A stretch of 64,000 bases of DNA, taken from contig JABLXK010000003.1 in NCBI GenBank assembly GCA_013178095.1, forward strand, positions 358,769 to 422,768, in the 5' to 3' direction. Source of the DNA: Anaerolineae bacterium (GTDB lineage Bacteria > Chloroflexota > Anaerolineae > Anaerolineales > Anaerolineaceae). Within the stretch, counting starts at the first letter, position 1. Each line of letters starts with the position of its first letter. The translations under genes were made by a program, and so were the position numbers. Below, piece by piece: positions 9,529 through 18,500 of the stretch. The notes beneath the pieces were generated by a model. That model saw only the letters and a program-made list of their open reading frames with translations, made no database searches and was not told the origin of the DNA.

Positions 9529-10716
9529 TCAATAAACCGGCGTGATCCGGTAGATCTTGTCGTCCCCTGTCCGGGGGTTGCCGCGCCCGTCGCGGTTGCT
9601 GGTGCTGAAGTAGATTGTCCCGTCCGGCCCCGCGCTCACTTCGCGCACGCGCCCGACGTCCCTAACCAGCCACTCCACCTTTTCTATTCTATTGGGATCG
9701 TCTACCGCAGGGCTGAGCATGGCCAGGCCTTCGCCGCGCAAGGCGCCCAGTAACAGCTTGCCCTGGAACAGCGGCAATGTCGCGGACGAATAAAAGAGAA
9801 TGGCGGCCGGCGCGATGGCGGGGGTGAACTGCATCAACGGGCTCTGCGTTCCCGCCAGGCTTTCGTCGTGCGAAACCAGCGGCCAGCCGTAATTGCTGCC
9901 GGCTTCAATGCGGTTGATTTCATCCCCGCCCGCGGGTCCGTCGTTCCCCGAAGGACCATGCTCGCTCTCGTAGAAAATGCCATCCGTGCTATTCCAGGTG
10001 ATCCCCTGCGGGTTGCGGTGGCCGTAGGAAAACACCAACGAATCACGGAACGGGTTGTCCTGCGGAATGCTGCCGTCAGGGTTAACACGCAGGATCTTAC
10101 CCGCCAGGCTGCTTAAATCCTGGGCAGCCTGCGGCTGGCGCGCGTCGCCGCTGGTGATGTAGAGCTTGCCGTCCGGCCCGAACGCCAGCCGGCAGCCGGC
10201 GTGGTACTTTGCCGAGGGAATATTGTCCACCACAACTGCGTCGAGGCTGATCTCATTCCCTTTGTCGATCATGCGCACCACCCGATTGAACATACCGGAT
10301 TGGTTCTGGCTGGTGTAGCATGCGTAGAAAAAATGGTTCTCCGCGTAATCGGGATCCAGCGCCAGCCCCATCAGGCCGCTCTCTTCAATACTGACCAAAT
10401 CAGTGAACGTGTAAAGCGCATTCGGGTTGAGTTTGCCGTCCACGATCTCACGGATGCGCCCGGGCCGCTCGGAAACCAGCATGCGCTCTGCGCTGGTGAA
10501 GATGATGCTCCAGGGAACCTCCAGTCCTTCCGCTACCACCTCGCTTTTCCATCCCACCGGGATCGGCTGCGCCGTGGCGGTCAAGGCGGGCGCTGGCTGC
10601 ACCGCGGTCGGCGTATACGTGGCAATGGAATAGCCTGCCGCGTTCAAAACCGCCGGCTGGCAGGCGCCAAAAACCAGGGCGGCTATCACATATAAAGGAA
10701 ATACTTTTCGGATCAT
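9529..10716 (-). CDS. PQQ-dependent aldose sugar dehydrogenase family lipoprotein (GSDH/YliI type)
   Basis: The 395-residue protein has a lipoprotein signal (VFGAC, Cys near 19), a Thr/Pro/Ala-rich linker to ~residue 50, then a six-bladed propeller of the glucose/sorbosone dehydrogenase family. Family motifs seen are VPWSIIF, GLMGLALDP, CRLAFGPDGKLYITSGD, GHRNPQG, a SEHGPSGNDGP loop followed by GGDEINR, and GSNYGWP. Relatives oxidise aldoses to lactones outside the membrane using PQQ and Ca2+. Here the lipid anchor puts the reaction on the outer face of the membrane. Length is normal for the family and the frame is intact. The ribosome site is GGAGAG before ATG. No PQQ synthesis genes are in the window, so cofactor supply is unknown, and some members of this fold do not use PQQ. 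Confidence 0.88.
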   Translation of the reverse strand: MIRKVFPLYVIAALVFGACQPAVLNAAGYSIATYTPTAVQPAPALTATAQPIPVGWKSEVVAEGLEVPWSIIFTSAERMLVSERPGRIREIVDGKLNPNALYTFTDLVSIEESGLMGLALDPDYAENHFFYACYTSQNQSGMFNRVVRMIDKGNEISLDAVVVDNIPSAKYHAGCRLAFGPDGKLYITSGDARQPQAAQDLSSLAGKILRVNPDGSIPQDNPFRDSLVFSYGHRNPQGITWNSTDGIFYESEHGPSGNDGPAGGDEINRIEAGSNYGWPLVSHDESLAGTQSPLMQFTPAIAPAAILFYSSATLPLFQGKLLLGALRGEGLAMLSPAVDDPNRIEKVEWLVRDVGRVREVSAGPDGTIYFSTSNRDGRGNPRTGDDKIYRITPVY

Positions 10717-10861
10717 TTTTCTCTCCGGGATTTAACAATAGCGGAGATTCAACCGAAGGTGAGTTAACGATCCGTTAGAATCAGCTTTAAGTACTTCGAC
10801 GGGTCTTGTTGTAAAATAAATTTACTTACCATTCGACACGATTTTAATTTCAGGAGGAGCT

Positions 10862-11281
10862 ATGACTTTAGTCGATCAGATCAGGGATTACGCGAGCACT
10901 ATTCCCGCGGAGTTCAAAGAGAAAAAAGGGTTCGGAGAAATCAATTTCGTGGTGGCGGAACGCAAGGCGTTCTTGTCCAAAGAAAAACTTTCCTACCAGG
11001 CAAAATTTCGCGTAGATGACGACGCCAAAATTGTCAAATTCACCGAAATGCTGAAAGAGAGCTCCTCCGGCATGGAGAACGCCGGTATGAGCTTCAAGAC
11101 TGAAAGCTTCAAGACCGGCAAGGGCGGTCAATTGGAAAGCGTGATCGAGCAGCAAGCCGACCAGTTCGGCAAGAAATACCAGTACCAGTTCGACTTCAAG
11201 TCCGTGCGCGGCAAGGTTGAAGCCTTGGCTAAAGCCGCCGGCTATGATTTCCAGTATCAAATCACTGCCAAGGGTTTATAG
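10862..11281 (+). CDS. Conserved-looking hypothetical protein, 139 aa
   Basis: This is a soluble, charged protein with no signal peptide, membrane segment or recognised motif. It has a strong ribosome site (AGGAGG, 3 bp before ATG), which with intact codon structure supports real translation. It starts with a short helix (TLVDQIRDY), then mixed beta/alpha sequence rich in Lys, Phe and Gln, and ends with YQYQFDF and YDFQYQI segments that look like amphipathic strands. It is transcribed away from the sugar dehydrogenase gene and converges on cdd. I do not recognise the family. Confidence 0.7.
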   Translation: MTLVDQIRDYASTIPAEFKEKKGFGEINFVVAERKAFLSKEKLSYQAKFRVDDDAKIVKFTEMLKESSSGMENAGMSFKTESFKTGKGGQLESVIEQQADQFGKKYQYQFDFKSVRGKVEALAKAAGYDFQYQITAKGL

Positions 11282-11299
11282 TCAGTTTTTCGCCGCAAC

Positions 11300-11334
11300 A
11301 AAAAAGGTCTGCGATTCTGATTGAATCGCAGACC
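11300..11334 (-). terminator. Terminator for cdd
   Basis: The perfect 11-bp stem GGTCTGCGATT / AATCGCAGACC (11306-11316 with 11324-11334) is followed on the minus strand by a T run (11305-11300). It sits between the convergent genes at 10862-11281 and cdd, so it may also act weakly on the plus strand. Confidence 0.8.
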
Positions 11335-11357
11335 TTGAATGATTCGGTTATCGTTGA

Positions 11358-11774
11358 TTAATTTTCGCCCAACAGCGCCGCCGGCACGAATGGGAATGGC
11401 ACCAAGTCGCTCAGCTTGCGCTCGCCCATGTACTTTCCATTTTCATCGCCGCTGATCACTAGCATGTGCAGCCCGAATTCCAGCAGCACCTGGCGGCAGA
11501 TGGCGCAGGGATAAGCTTCCTTTGTGCCGGGGCCGATCACGGCGATGGCTTCGATCTCACGTTCCCCTTCGGAAACGGCTTTCCAGGCGGCCACGCGCTC
11601 CGCGCACACCGTCCCGCCGTAGGAAACGTTCTCAATGTTGGTCCCTCCATAAATTTTCCCGCTCTTGGTCAGCACCGCCGCGCCGACCCGGAAGTGGGAA
11701 TACGGGCAGTAAGAATTTTCCGCCGCCTTGACCGCGGCAGCCAGCAGCTTGGTTTTCATCTCGTTATCAATCAT
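11358..11774 (-). CDS. cdd: Cytidine deaminase
   Basis: This 138-residue protein is normal length for the small homotetrameric cytidine deaminases that convert (deoxy)cytidine to (deoxy)uridine in pyrimidine salvage. The zinc site is complete: C57-A-E59 (catalytic Glu) and P-C90-xx-C93. The substrate-side motif YCPYSHFRVGAA and the GGTNIEN segment are also present. The ATG has an AAGGAT ribosome site; a second Met at codon 6 is less well placed. Monocistronic, with a terminator at 11300-11334 and a TATAAT box at 11804-11799. Confidence 0.96.
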   Translation of the reverse strand: MIDNEMKTKLLAAAVKAAENSYCPYSHFRVGAAVLTKSGKIYGGTNIENVSYGGTVCAERVAAWKAVSEGEREIEAIAVIGPGTKEAYPCAICRQVLLEFGLHMLVISGDENGKYMGERKLSDLVPFPFVPAALLGEN

Positions 11775-11896
11775 GGTTTTATCCTTTCAGGAAAATTCAT
11801 TATACATAATTTCACCCGGATCGTTGCAGGCAAACTCCGGCAGACGCGATAAATCCAGTCTTCTATCATTTTATAATTTAAGTGGCAGGTATCCCC
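11775..11896. promoter_or_regulatory. Divergent promoter region between cdd and the GNAT gene
   Basis: Two TATAAT boxes point outwards: 11804-11799 on the minus strand for cdd and 11872-11877 on the plus strand for the acetyltransferase. Neither has a convincing -35 hexamer. The plus-strand box would start the transcript near 11884, giving a leader of only about a dozen bases before ATG 11897. Confidence 0.5.
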
Positions 11897-12436
11897 ATGA
11901 ACCCTGATCGCAAACCAAATTTTCCGCAGTTGAACAGCCCGGATGAAACCGTGCATCCATTGGACGATCGTGACTTGGGCGAAATCAGCGCGCTTTTGAC
12001 CGCCTGCGACGATTTTTCCATTCTGGTTTCCGGCCAGCCGCATCAAGCGGAAGATGCTTTCGGCTTGCTGCACGACTTGCCGCCCATGAAAACCGAAGCG
12101 GATAAGCAGGTGCTCGGGTTCCGCGATCGGAATGGGAAGCTGTGCGGCGTGCTGGACCTGGTGAGTGGATATCCGGAGGATTCTGTCGCTTTCATCGGAT
12201 TGCTGCTGCTCCTCCCGGAAACGCGCGGCGCCGGCCTGGGTCGCCGTATCACCCAAAGCGTCGAAACCTGGGCAAGAGGTGCAGGATTCAAAGCCCTCAT
12301 GTTAGGCGTGGTGGAAGAAAATATAGATGGGCTGTGTTTTTGGAAAGCCTGTGGATTTGAAGTGGTGGAAACCAGCGACCCGCGGGCATTCGGTCAGAAG
12401 ACCCAGCGCGTGCTGCGCATGAAGAAGGTGCTTTAG
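11897..12436 (+). CDS. GNAT-family N-acetyltransferase
   Basis: About 179 residues. The acetyl-CoA-binding core is visible: a beta-4 strand (VAFIGLLLLLPE), the pyrophosphate loop R-G-A-G-L-G-R-R (Q/RxxGxG/A type), then the FWKACGFEVVE segment typical of GNAT motif B. The substrate cannot be read from sequence. The ATG at 11897 is preferred because AGG lies 7 bp upstream; an in-frame GTG at 11882 would add five residues but sits at the predicted transcription start and has no ribosome site. Confidence 0.85.
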   Translation: MNPDRKPNFPQLNSPDETVHPLDDRDLGEISALLTACDDFSILVSGQPHQAEDAFGLLHDLPPMKTEADKQVLGFRDRNGKLCGVLDLVSGYPEDSVAFIGLLLLLPETRGAGLGRRITQSVETWARGAGFKALMLGVVEENIDGLCFWKACGFEVVETSDPRAFGQKTQRVLRMKKVL

Positions 12437-12640
12437 TTTCGAACGCTCACTTGCCCCTAATCCTCAAATTGTCATTCCGAATGAAGAGAGGCAGTCGGCT
12501 CCTTCCCCCGCCGCGGGAAGGCTTGGCTGAGGGAATTGGTTGTCAATCGGAAATCACATCTTGAAAAAGCTTCGCGATCGTTATTCCACAAGATTACCAG
12601 CGTTCGTCAAAACAATCTGCGTTTATCTGTGGTTGTAGTA
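12437..12640. other. Convergent spacer with degenerate dispersed repeats
   Basis: No gene is seen. Near 12469 there is a TGTCATTCCGAATGAAGAGAGG sequence resembling intergenic repeats known from other genomes. Near 12609 there is an ATCTGCGTTTATCTGTGGTT-like element related to the copies at 14514-14660. No clear terminator for guaB is visible. Confidence 0.5.
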
Positions 12641-14122
12641 TTAATTCCCGCGCTGGTAATTGGGAGCGTCGCGCGTGATGGTCACGTCGTGCGGATGGCT
12701 CTCGATCAAGCCGGCATTGGTGATGCGCACCAGTCGTGTGCATGAGCGTAAATCCTCCAGGCAGGTGGCCCCGGCGTAACCCATGCCCGAACGCAGCCCG
12801 CCCACCAGTTGATAAACGTAATCACTCAACGGGCCCTTGTAGGCGATCATGCCTTCAATGCCTTCTGGAACCAGCTTGCGGGCTTCTCCCTGTCCGCTGC
12901 CGTAGCGGTCGCGCCCAAAGCCCTGCATGGCGCCTTCGCTGCCCATGCCGCGGTAGGATTTATATTGCCTGCCTTCATATAAGATCAAATCGCCTGGTCC
13001 TTCATCCAAACCGGCCAGCAGGCTGCCCAGCATGACCGTTTCCGCCCCGGCCGTGATGGCCTTGACAATGTCGCCGCTGTGCTTAATGCCGCCGTCGGCG
13101 ATCAACGGGATTCCCGCCGGGCGCGCCGCTTTGGCGCAGTTGTAAATGGCGCTCATCTGCGGCATGCCCGCGCCCGAGATGATACGCGTGGTGCAAATCG
13201 ATCCTGCCCCCACCCCCACCTTGACCGCGTCCGCGCCGGCTTCGATCAACGCGCGCGTGCCTTCTTCCGTGACCACGTTCCCGCCGATTACCGGCATGCC
13301 GGGCAGGACAGCCTTGATGCGCCGGATGGCTTTGATCACGCCGGCCGAATGGCCGTGGGCGGTATCCACCACCAGCACGTCCACGCCCTTGGAAGCCATC
13401 AATTGCGCGCGTTCCTCCAGGTCCGCCCCCACGCCCACCGCCGCCCCCACCAGCAGCCGGCCGCTGCTATCCTTGGAAGCGTTCGGGTAGCGGATCTTCT
13501 TTTGAATGTCCTTGACCGTGATTAGCCCTTTCAGGCAGCCGCTTTCGTCCACCAATGGAAGTTTTTCAATGCGGTGCTGCTGCAGGATGCTCCGGGCTTG
13601 TTCCAGCGTGGTGCCTAATGGAGCAGTGACCAATCCATCGCCTGTCATGAAATCAGCCACCGGCCGTTCGTAATCCGCGCTTTCCACAAAACGGATATCC
13701 CGGTTGGTGAGAATTCCCACCAGTTTTTGCGAATCCCCGTCCACGATCGGGATGCCGCTGATGTGGAAACGCGCCATGATTGCCTCGGCATCCTTGAGTG
13801 TGGCATCCGGCGTCAGGGTGATCGGGTCGGAGATCATCCCCGATTCGGAACGCTTGACGATCTCCACTTCGCGCGCCTGCGCTTCGGGCGACAGGTTGCG
13901 GTGGATGATACCGATCCCGCCCTCGCGCGCCAGCGCAATCGCCATGCGCGATTCGGTCACGGTATCCATCGCAGCGGAAAGAACCGGGATATTCAGGAAA
14001 ATATCGCCCGCCAGCCGCGCCCGCACGTCCATTTGCGATGGCAGCGCCTCGCTGTATCCCGGCACGATCAGCAGATCGTCGAAAGTCAAGGCTTCATTTG
14101 CGGAAAACAGGTCTTCGTTCAT
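12641..14122 (-). CDS. guaB: Inosine-5'-monophosphate dehydrogenase
   Basis: 493 residues, full length. The enzyme oxidises IMP to XMP with NAD+, the first committed step of GMP synthesis. In order: N-terminal barrel start ([14 protein letters not shown]), two CBS domains (~95-205, with SGIPIVD and [11 protein letters not shown]), then the catalytic barrel with the NAD motif [16 protein letters not shown], the loop GAGSICTTR with catalytic Cys310, and [12 protein letters not shown]. The loop reads [15 protein letters not shown] where most family members have GPGSICTTR, a small deviation. The ATG has a GGAGCG site 6 bp upstream; a TATAAT box lies at 14158-14153. Monocistronic. Confidence 0.97.
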   Translation of the reverse strand: MNEDLFSANEALTFDDLLIVPGYSEALPSQMDVRARLAGDIFLNIPVLSAAMDTVTESRMAIALAREGGIGIIHRNLSPEAQAREVEIVKRSESGMISDPITLTPDATLKDAEAIMARFHISGIPIVDGDSQKLVGILTNRDIRFVESADYERPVADFMTGDGLVTAPLGTTLEQARSILQQHRIEKLPLVDESGCLKGLITVKDIQKKIRYPNASKDSSGRLLVGAAVGVGADLEERAQLMASKGVDVLVVDTAHGHSAGVIKAIRRIKAVLPGMPVIGGNVVTEEGTRALIEAGADAVKVGVGAGSICTTRIISGAGMPQMSAIYNCAKAARPAGIPLIADGGIKHSGDIVKAITAGAETVMLGSLLAGLDEGPGDLILYEGRQYKSYRGMGSEGAMQGFGRDRYGSGQGEARKLVPEGIEGMIAYKGPLSDYVYQLVGGLRSGMGYAGATCLEDLRSCTRLVRITNAGLIESHPHDVTITRDAPNYQRGN

Positions 14123-14158
14123 CGGGGCGCTCCATGCATCGGATTTCGCGCAATTATA

Positions 14159-14703
14159 AACGCCCGCGGGCTAGTTGTGTAGACATATTGTATAGACATT
14201 CCCACGACTGGTAAGGTTAATCGTTGAGATTCTATACTTGCCAATATCCGGCCCCCGAATTACTGCGTTTCACTCGCAAAAATATTCGAGATATATGTTT
14301 TCGCGAGCCGCGTCAGCGGCGTGGCGATCTCACGGACAGATTTTCAATGCTGGTCGCAATTACGCCAACGCGATCTTGTAGCGACAGATTGTTTCGGCTT
14401 GTTAAGGCAAGCCTCGCAAAGTCACCCTGGAAATGTTTTTGCGAGCCCGACGAAGGAGGGCGCGGCGATCGCGCTCGGGCATTCACCTGCACTCCGCAGG
14501 GGTGTGCCCGCGAAATCTGTGTTCATCTGCGTTCATCTGTGGTCTTCATAAATGCCGAAATAAAATGCGCTCCTGAAATGCCAGTGTCTATATAAAAATC
14601 ATCTGTGTTCATCTCGTTAAAATAGATATCTGCGTTCATCTGTGATTAAAAAAATGCCGAAATAAAAAAGCTCACGGCTATAATTAATCAAAAGGTCGCT
14701 TCC
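14159..14703. repeat. Gene-free stretch with dispersed repeat fragments
   Basis: No convincing gene. From about 14428, AAATGTTTTTGCGAGCCCG matches the repeat units at 38.3-38.6 kb. From 14514 there are two diverged direct copies of a unit that reads TCTGCGTTCATCTGTG, then ~10-14 bp, then AATGCCGAAATAAAA (14528-14570 and 14630-14670). The second copy lies right before the TATAAT (14679-14684) and AAGG ribosome site of the amylase gene. Confidence 0.65.
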
Positions 14704-16023
14704 ATGGCAATTGACACCTCCAAAAGCGTTCGCAGTCTGGTCATCTACGAAATCTACGTGCGCAGCCATAGTCCGCAGGGCACCTTTCAAGGGGTCATCG
14801 ATGATTTGCCGCGCATCAAATCCCTTGGCGTGGACGTCGTCTGGCTGATGCCCATCCATCCCATCGGCCGCGTGCAGCGCAAAGGTTCGCTCGGCTGCCC
14901 CTACGCCATCGCCGATTACTACAGCGTCAATCCCGAATACGGCAGCCTGGCGGATTTTACCCGCCTGGTCGAAAGCGCCCACGCACTCGGGTTGAAAGTC
15001 ATGATAGACGTGGTCTACAACCACACCGCGCACGATTCCGTGATCCTGCGCGAGCATCCGCGCTGGTACCACAATGACGCCTCCGGTCGACCCATGACCA
15101 CCGTGCCGGAATGGAGCGACGTGATCGATCTGGACTATACCCATCCCGAGCTTTGGGATTATCTGATCGGAGCCCTGGAACAGTGGGCGCGCTTGGGCGT
15201 GGACGGTTTCCGCTGCGATGTAGCTTCCATCATTCCGTTGGAATTTTGGCTGCGGGCGCGCGCCGCCATCGAACGGATCAATCCCGCCTGTCTCTGGCTG
15301 GCCGAATCAGTGGAGGCCCGCTGGGTGGCGCAGCGCCGTGCCGCCGGCCTGCCGGCCTGGTCCGACGGCGAGCTCTATCAGGCTTTTGACATCACCTACG
15401 ATTACGATATTTTTAACGCCTGGAAAAACGTCATGGAAGGCAAGCTCGACCTGCAATTTTACCTGGACCTGCTGCGCTTGCAGGATTGCGTCTATCCGCA
15501 TAATTACGTCAAACTGCGTTTTGTGGAAAATCATGACCAGCCGCGCATCCTGTCCTTCGCGCCGGATCGCCGCCGGGCGTTGGCCTGGACGGCTTTCCAG
15601 GCCTTCAATAAAGGCGCCTGGCTGATCTACGCCGGGCAGGAATCCGCCGCCGCGCGCCAGCCCTCTCTCTTTGAAAAGGAACCGCTGGAATGGGGTAGTT
15701 ATGAACTGTCGGATTTTCATCATCGGCTGGCACTCATCAAGAAAAACCCTGCTATGACCGCCGGCGAACTGTTCTGGGTTCAACCTGCTCCGGCGGCCCT
15801 GGGAATCTGGCATGCTGAAACCGGCAGCCTGGCCGGCATCTTCAACGTCCGGGGAGTGAGCGGCGAGATGCCCGTCGCTATCCCGGACGGCAGCTACACC
15901 GATCTTCTGACAGATCGGGCGATAGTGATCGATAAAGGAATGTTATCCCTGCCGGAAGAAGCCGTCATCTTCAATTGCGCTTTGCCGCAGGTTCCTCAAC
16001 CCTGCCCGGCTTTGTTGTTGTAA
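14704..16023 (+). CDS. GH13 alpha-amylase family glycosidase
   Basis: 439 residues with no signal peptide, so probably cytoplasmic. The (beta/alpha)8 barrel carries the four GH13 regions: DVVYNHT, GVDGFRCDVAS (nucleophile D172), CLWLAESVE (acid/base E201) and FVENHDQPR (transition-state D278). The family acts on alpha-1,4 glucans or small alpha-glucosides; exact specificity is not readable. It lacks an N-terminal carbohydrate-binding domain and has a short all-beta C-terminal domain. Start: ATG 14704 with AAGG 8 bp upstream and a TATAAT at 14679-14684. It is followed on the same strand by the ATP-grasp pair, with a 121-bp gap. Confidence 0.92.
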   Translation: MAIDTSKSVRSLVIYEIYVRSHSPQGTFQGVIDDLPRIKSLGVDVVWLMPIHPIGRVQRKGSLGCPYAIADYYSVNPEYGSLADFTRLVESAHALGLKVMIDVVYNHTAHDSVILREHPRWYHNDASGRPMTTVPEWSDVIDLDYTHPELWDYLIGALEQWARLGVDGFRCDVASIIPLEFWLRARAAIERINPACLWLAESVEARWVAQRRAAGLPAWSDGELYQAFDITYDYDIFNAWKNVMEGKLDLQFYLDLLRLQDCVYPHNYVKLRFVENHDQPRILSFAPDRRRALAWTAFQAFNKGAWLIYAGQESAAARQPSLFEKEPLEWGSYELSDFHHRLALIKKNPAMTAGELFWVQPAPAALGIWHAETGSLAGIFNVRGVSGEMPVAIPDGSYTDLLTDRAIVIDKGMLSLPEEAVIFNCALPQVPQPCPALLL

Positions 16024-16144
16024 AGCGGTTTACGGCCGGCCCTGCCTGCCTGGCATGCTTCCGGTCCGCACGCCTCCATATTGCTTCTGAAAATTCCACC
16101 AATTGGGACTATACTCATGGGTTGACAATAAGCATTACAACTGT

Positions 16145-17122
16145 ATGGATGTTGGCATCACCTATAATTCTTTTGCGCGCAAAAAAATGCTGCCGGAAGA
16201 ACGCGAGCTGAAAGCAACCAGTTTCGCCATCGGCAGGCATCTGCAAAAATTGGGCCACCATGTGCGTTATTTCGACATGGATAACCCCGAAGATATCAAA
16301 TCCCTGTGTACCGATAAACCGCAAGTGGTGTTCGATACCTGCGAGCGCATCCATGACGATCCGCGCGGTGAAGCCTACACCGCCGCGCTGCTGGAGTTCC
16401 TGGGCATTCCCCACACCCGCACCAACTCCTTCCAAATTGCTCTGGGCGTCAATAAGGTGCGCGTGAAATTGCTGCTGGAGTATTATCACATCCCCATCCC
16501 GCGCTTCCAGGTTTTTCATTCGGACGATGACGAATTGCGGCCCGATTTACCCTTTCCTCTTTTTGTCAAAGGCATTGCCAGCGAGAATAGCATCGGCATT
16601 GATGAACACTCGCTGGTGACCAACGCGCGCGAATTGAAACAGCAGGTTGAAATGATCAACACTGTTTTGAAGCAGCCCGCCCTGGTCGAAGAATTTATCG
16701 CCGGCAGGGAATTTTCCGTAGCGGTTCTGCCCGGCATCACCAATTGCGCCTTGCCCATCATGGAAATCAAATTCGACGACTTACCGCCCAACAAACGCTA
16801 TCTGGACTATAAGGCCAAATGGATCAGGCATTCCGACCAATACAAACGCACTGTCCCGGTATACCCGGTCAACCTGCCCAAAGACGAGCAGGATCTGATC
16901 AGCAGCACGGCCTTGAAGTGCTTCAATATTTTGAGCCTCGATTCCTATGCCCGCATCGACATACGTTACAACGACCGCACTCCCTACGTCCTGGAAATCA
17001 ACCAGAATCCCAGTATCAATGAAAACGGCAGCGGCTACGTCCATAGTTGCGAAAATCACGGTATGGATTACGAAGATATGATCATCGCGCTGCTGGATAA
17101 TGCCATTCGGGGAGAATTATGA
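16145..17122 (+). CDS. D-Ala-D-Ala ligase-like ATP-grasp enzyme (intact motifs)
   Basis: About 325 residues. The fold of the D-alanine-D-alanine ligase family is clear: N-terminal start MDVGITYN, ATP-binding strand PLFVKGIASENSIGI, LVEEFIAGREFSV, the YLDYKAKW segment, and the metal-binding end VLEINQNPS (E-x-N). These enzymes join an acid to an amine with ATP. The sequence is divergent enough from housekeeping Ddl that another amide-forming role is as likely. Start: ATG 16145 gives a family-like N-terminus; a TTG at 16103 would add 14 residues. No clear ribosome site precedes either. It overlaps the next gene by 4 bp (ATGA), so the two are translationally coupled. Confidence 0.85.
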   Translation: MDVGITYNSFARKKMLPEERELKATSFAIGRHLQKLGHHVRYFDMDNPEDIKSLCTDKPQVVFDTCERIHDDPRGEAYTAALLEFLGIPHTRTNSFQIALGVNKVRVKLLLEYYHIPIPRFQVFHSDDDELRPDLPFPLFVKGIASENSIGIDEHSLVTNARELKQQVEMINTVLKQPALVEEFIAGREFSVAVLPGITNCALPIMEIKFDDLPPNKRYLDYKAKWIRHSDQYKRTVPVYPVNLPKDEQDLISSTALKCFNILSLDSYARIDIRYNDRTPYVLEINQNPSINENGSGYVHSCENHGMDYEDMIIALLDNAIRGEL

Positions 17123-17895
17123 AAATCCTCCTGTTGGAACCGGCGGATTGCGACCCTGCTGCAGCCGCCAAAATCACAACCATCCGGCGCATCCTGGCGC
17201 AGCTTGGCCATCAGGTCATTGAACAGGACTTCAACGATGGGTTTTTCAGCCGCCTGGTCGACGAAAAACCGCAGGTGGTTTTCAACCTGGCCAGCGTGTA
17301 CTCCTGGGAGAAAACCGCTTACCTTCCGGCCATCCTCGAAATTGCCGGCGCGCGGTACACTGGCTCCGGTTTCCTCACCTTAACCCTGCTACGCCATCCG
17401 GCCAAACTGCTGCCGCTGCTGGAAAAGACTGGCATTCATATCCCGCCTTACCGGATCGTTAAAGCCGGCGAGCCTGCCCCGGCAGGATCCTTGCACTTTC
17501 CGCTTTCCATCCTTCAGGAAGACCGCCAAACCGGAGTTGCAGTCGCTTCAGCCATTGAATTGCAGCGGGCGCTGCAGGCCATTCCGCCGCAGGAAGAATT
17601 GGTTTTGCGCGAAATTCACGGCAATGACGTTGTCCATGTGTTTATTCTCGATACGCAAATTTTCCCGCGCGAAGCTCCCCCTTCTCTGTTTCAACCTGCC
17701 CTGAACGCTTACCATCTGGTTGAAGCGCGCGGCCTGGCGCGCTTTGATTTCCTGCTCGCCGGGGAACCGCTGTTAGCCGCAATCGACGCCGCGCCCGATC
17801 CGCTGGACGAAGGTTTTATGAAAGCAGCCGCCTCGGCCGGGCTCGATGAAACAGCCATCATCCGCACGCTGATTGCGCAGGCAGGCAGCGATTGA
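17119..17895 (+). CDS. Degenerate D-Ala-D-Ala ligase-like paralogue (likely pseudoenzyme)
   Basis: 258 residues, shorter than Ddl (~300-350). The N-terminal half keeps the family pattern (VVFNLAS, YLPAILEIAGARYTGSGFLTL). The ATP-grasp half has lost critical residues: the ATP-binding Lys strand reads FPLSILQ instead of FPLFVK as in its neighbour, and the metal-binding E-x-N motif is replaced by AAIDAAPD. The frame is intact with no internal stops, so the gene is maintained rather than decaying. It starts inside the stop codon of the upstream ATP-grasp gene. A structural or regulatory partner role for the intact enzyme is inferred. Confidence 0.8.
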   Translation: MKILLLEPADCDPAAAAKITTIRRILAQLGHQVIEQDFNDGFFSRLVDEKPQVVFNLASVYSWEKTAYLPAILEIAGARYTGSGFLTLTLLRHPAKLLPLLEKTGIHIPPYRIVKAGEPAPAGSLHFPLSILQEDRQTGVAVASAIELQRALQAIPPQEELVLREIHGNDVVHVFILDTQIFPREAPPSLFQPALNAYHLVEARGLARFDFLLAGEPLLAAIDAAPDPLDEGFMKAAASAGLDETAIIRTLIAQAGSD

Positions 17896-17934
17896 TTTTT
17901 TTGCTGCACACGAATTCTAAATGAGAACCTTCTA

Positions 17935-18393
17935 ATGAACGATATGGGTGTGACCATCAGACCGCTGCAGGATGAAGAGAGCGACCTTCGCCAGGTTGTT
18001 GAAATTGAAAATCTGTCGTTCAGCAAAGATGACGCCTATACGCGCGAAGATTTCAGGCGCTGGTTGGGATATAACCCGGAGTTCTGTTTGGTTGCGGAAA
18101 TCGATGGCAGGATCGTGGGCGATATGATTTGCCGCATCCTGCGCTATAAACTGGATTTGGCTTCGTGCGCCATCCATCCGAAATACCGCCGTTACGGGGT
18201 CGGGTCGCTTTTGCTGCGTGAAATGGAAACGCTGGCCGCGAAATTTGGCGTCAGGAAAATCGAACTGCAGGTGCGCAAGACCAATTCAAGCGGCCTTGCT
18301 TTCTGGCAAAAAATGGGGTTTGAAGAATCCGGCGTATTGCCCGGTTTTTACCCCGATGGGGAAGACGGCTTGCAGATGAGCAAAAAAATCTGA
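17935..18393 (+). CDS. RimI-like GNAT N-acetyltransferase
   Basis: 152 residues, the size of RimI-type N-alpha acetyltransferases. Seen: E-I-E-N-L-S-F near the N-terminus (RimI-like IE..S.F), a beta-4 strand LASCAIHPKYR, the acetyl-CoA loop R-R-Y-G-V-G-S-L-L-L, and the C-terminal LQVRKTNSSGLAFWQKMGFEESG. RimI relatives acetylate protein N-termini, but this clade also modifies small molecules and antibiotics. The gene follows the ATP-grasp pair by 39 bp on the same strand, so a common pathway is possible. Confidence 0.85.
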   Translation: MNDMGVTIRPLQDEESDLRQVVEIENLSFSKDDAYTREDFRRWLGYNPEFCLVAEIDGRIVGDMICRILRYKLDLASCAIHPKYRRYGVGSLLLREMETLAAKFGVRKIELQVRKTNSSGLAFWQKMGFEESGVLPGFYPDGEDGLQMSKKI

Positions 18394-18500
18394 AACTGAT
18401 CGACCTGACGTAAGCAGGTTGAACGACGTAAAAACCTGCCCGCGCATAATCGCTGCCTGCTCGCAGGCGCAAGCCTTGTTCTGCCCCGAAAAGCGCTCCT

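Noticed and set aside
11771..12256. 161-residue minus-strand frame opposite the GNAT gene
   Set aside because: The opposite plus-strand frame carries clear acetyl-CoA-binding motifs; this is its shadow.
14159..14703. Small protein gene in the spacer (123- and 76-residue frames)
   Set aside because: Frames consist of dispersed repeat fragments, with no ribosome site or conserved motif.
14704..16023. The first GH13 gene as part of a trehalose or glycogen cluster
   Set aside because: No glycogen synthase, branching enzyme, TreY/TreZ or phosphorylase gene is adjacent, so only the family is claimed.
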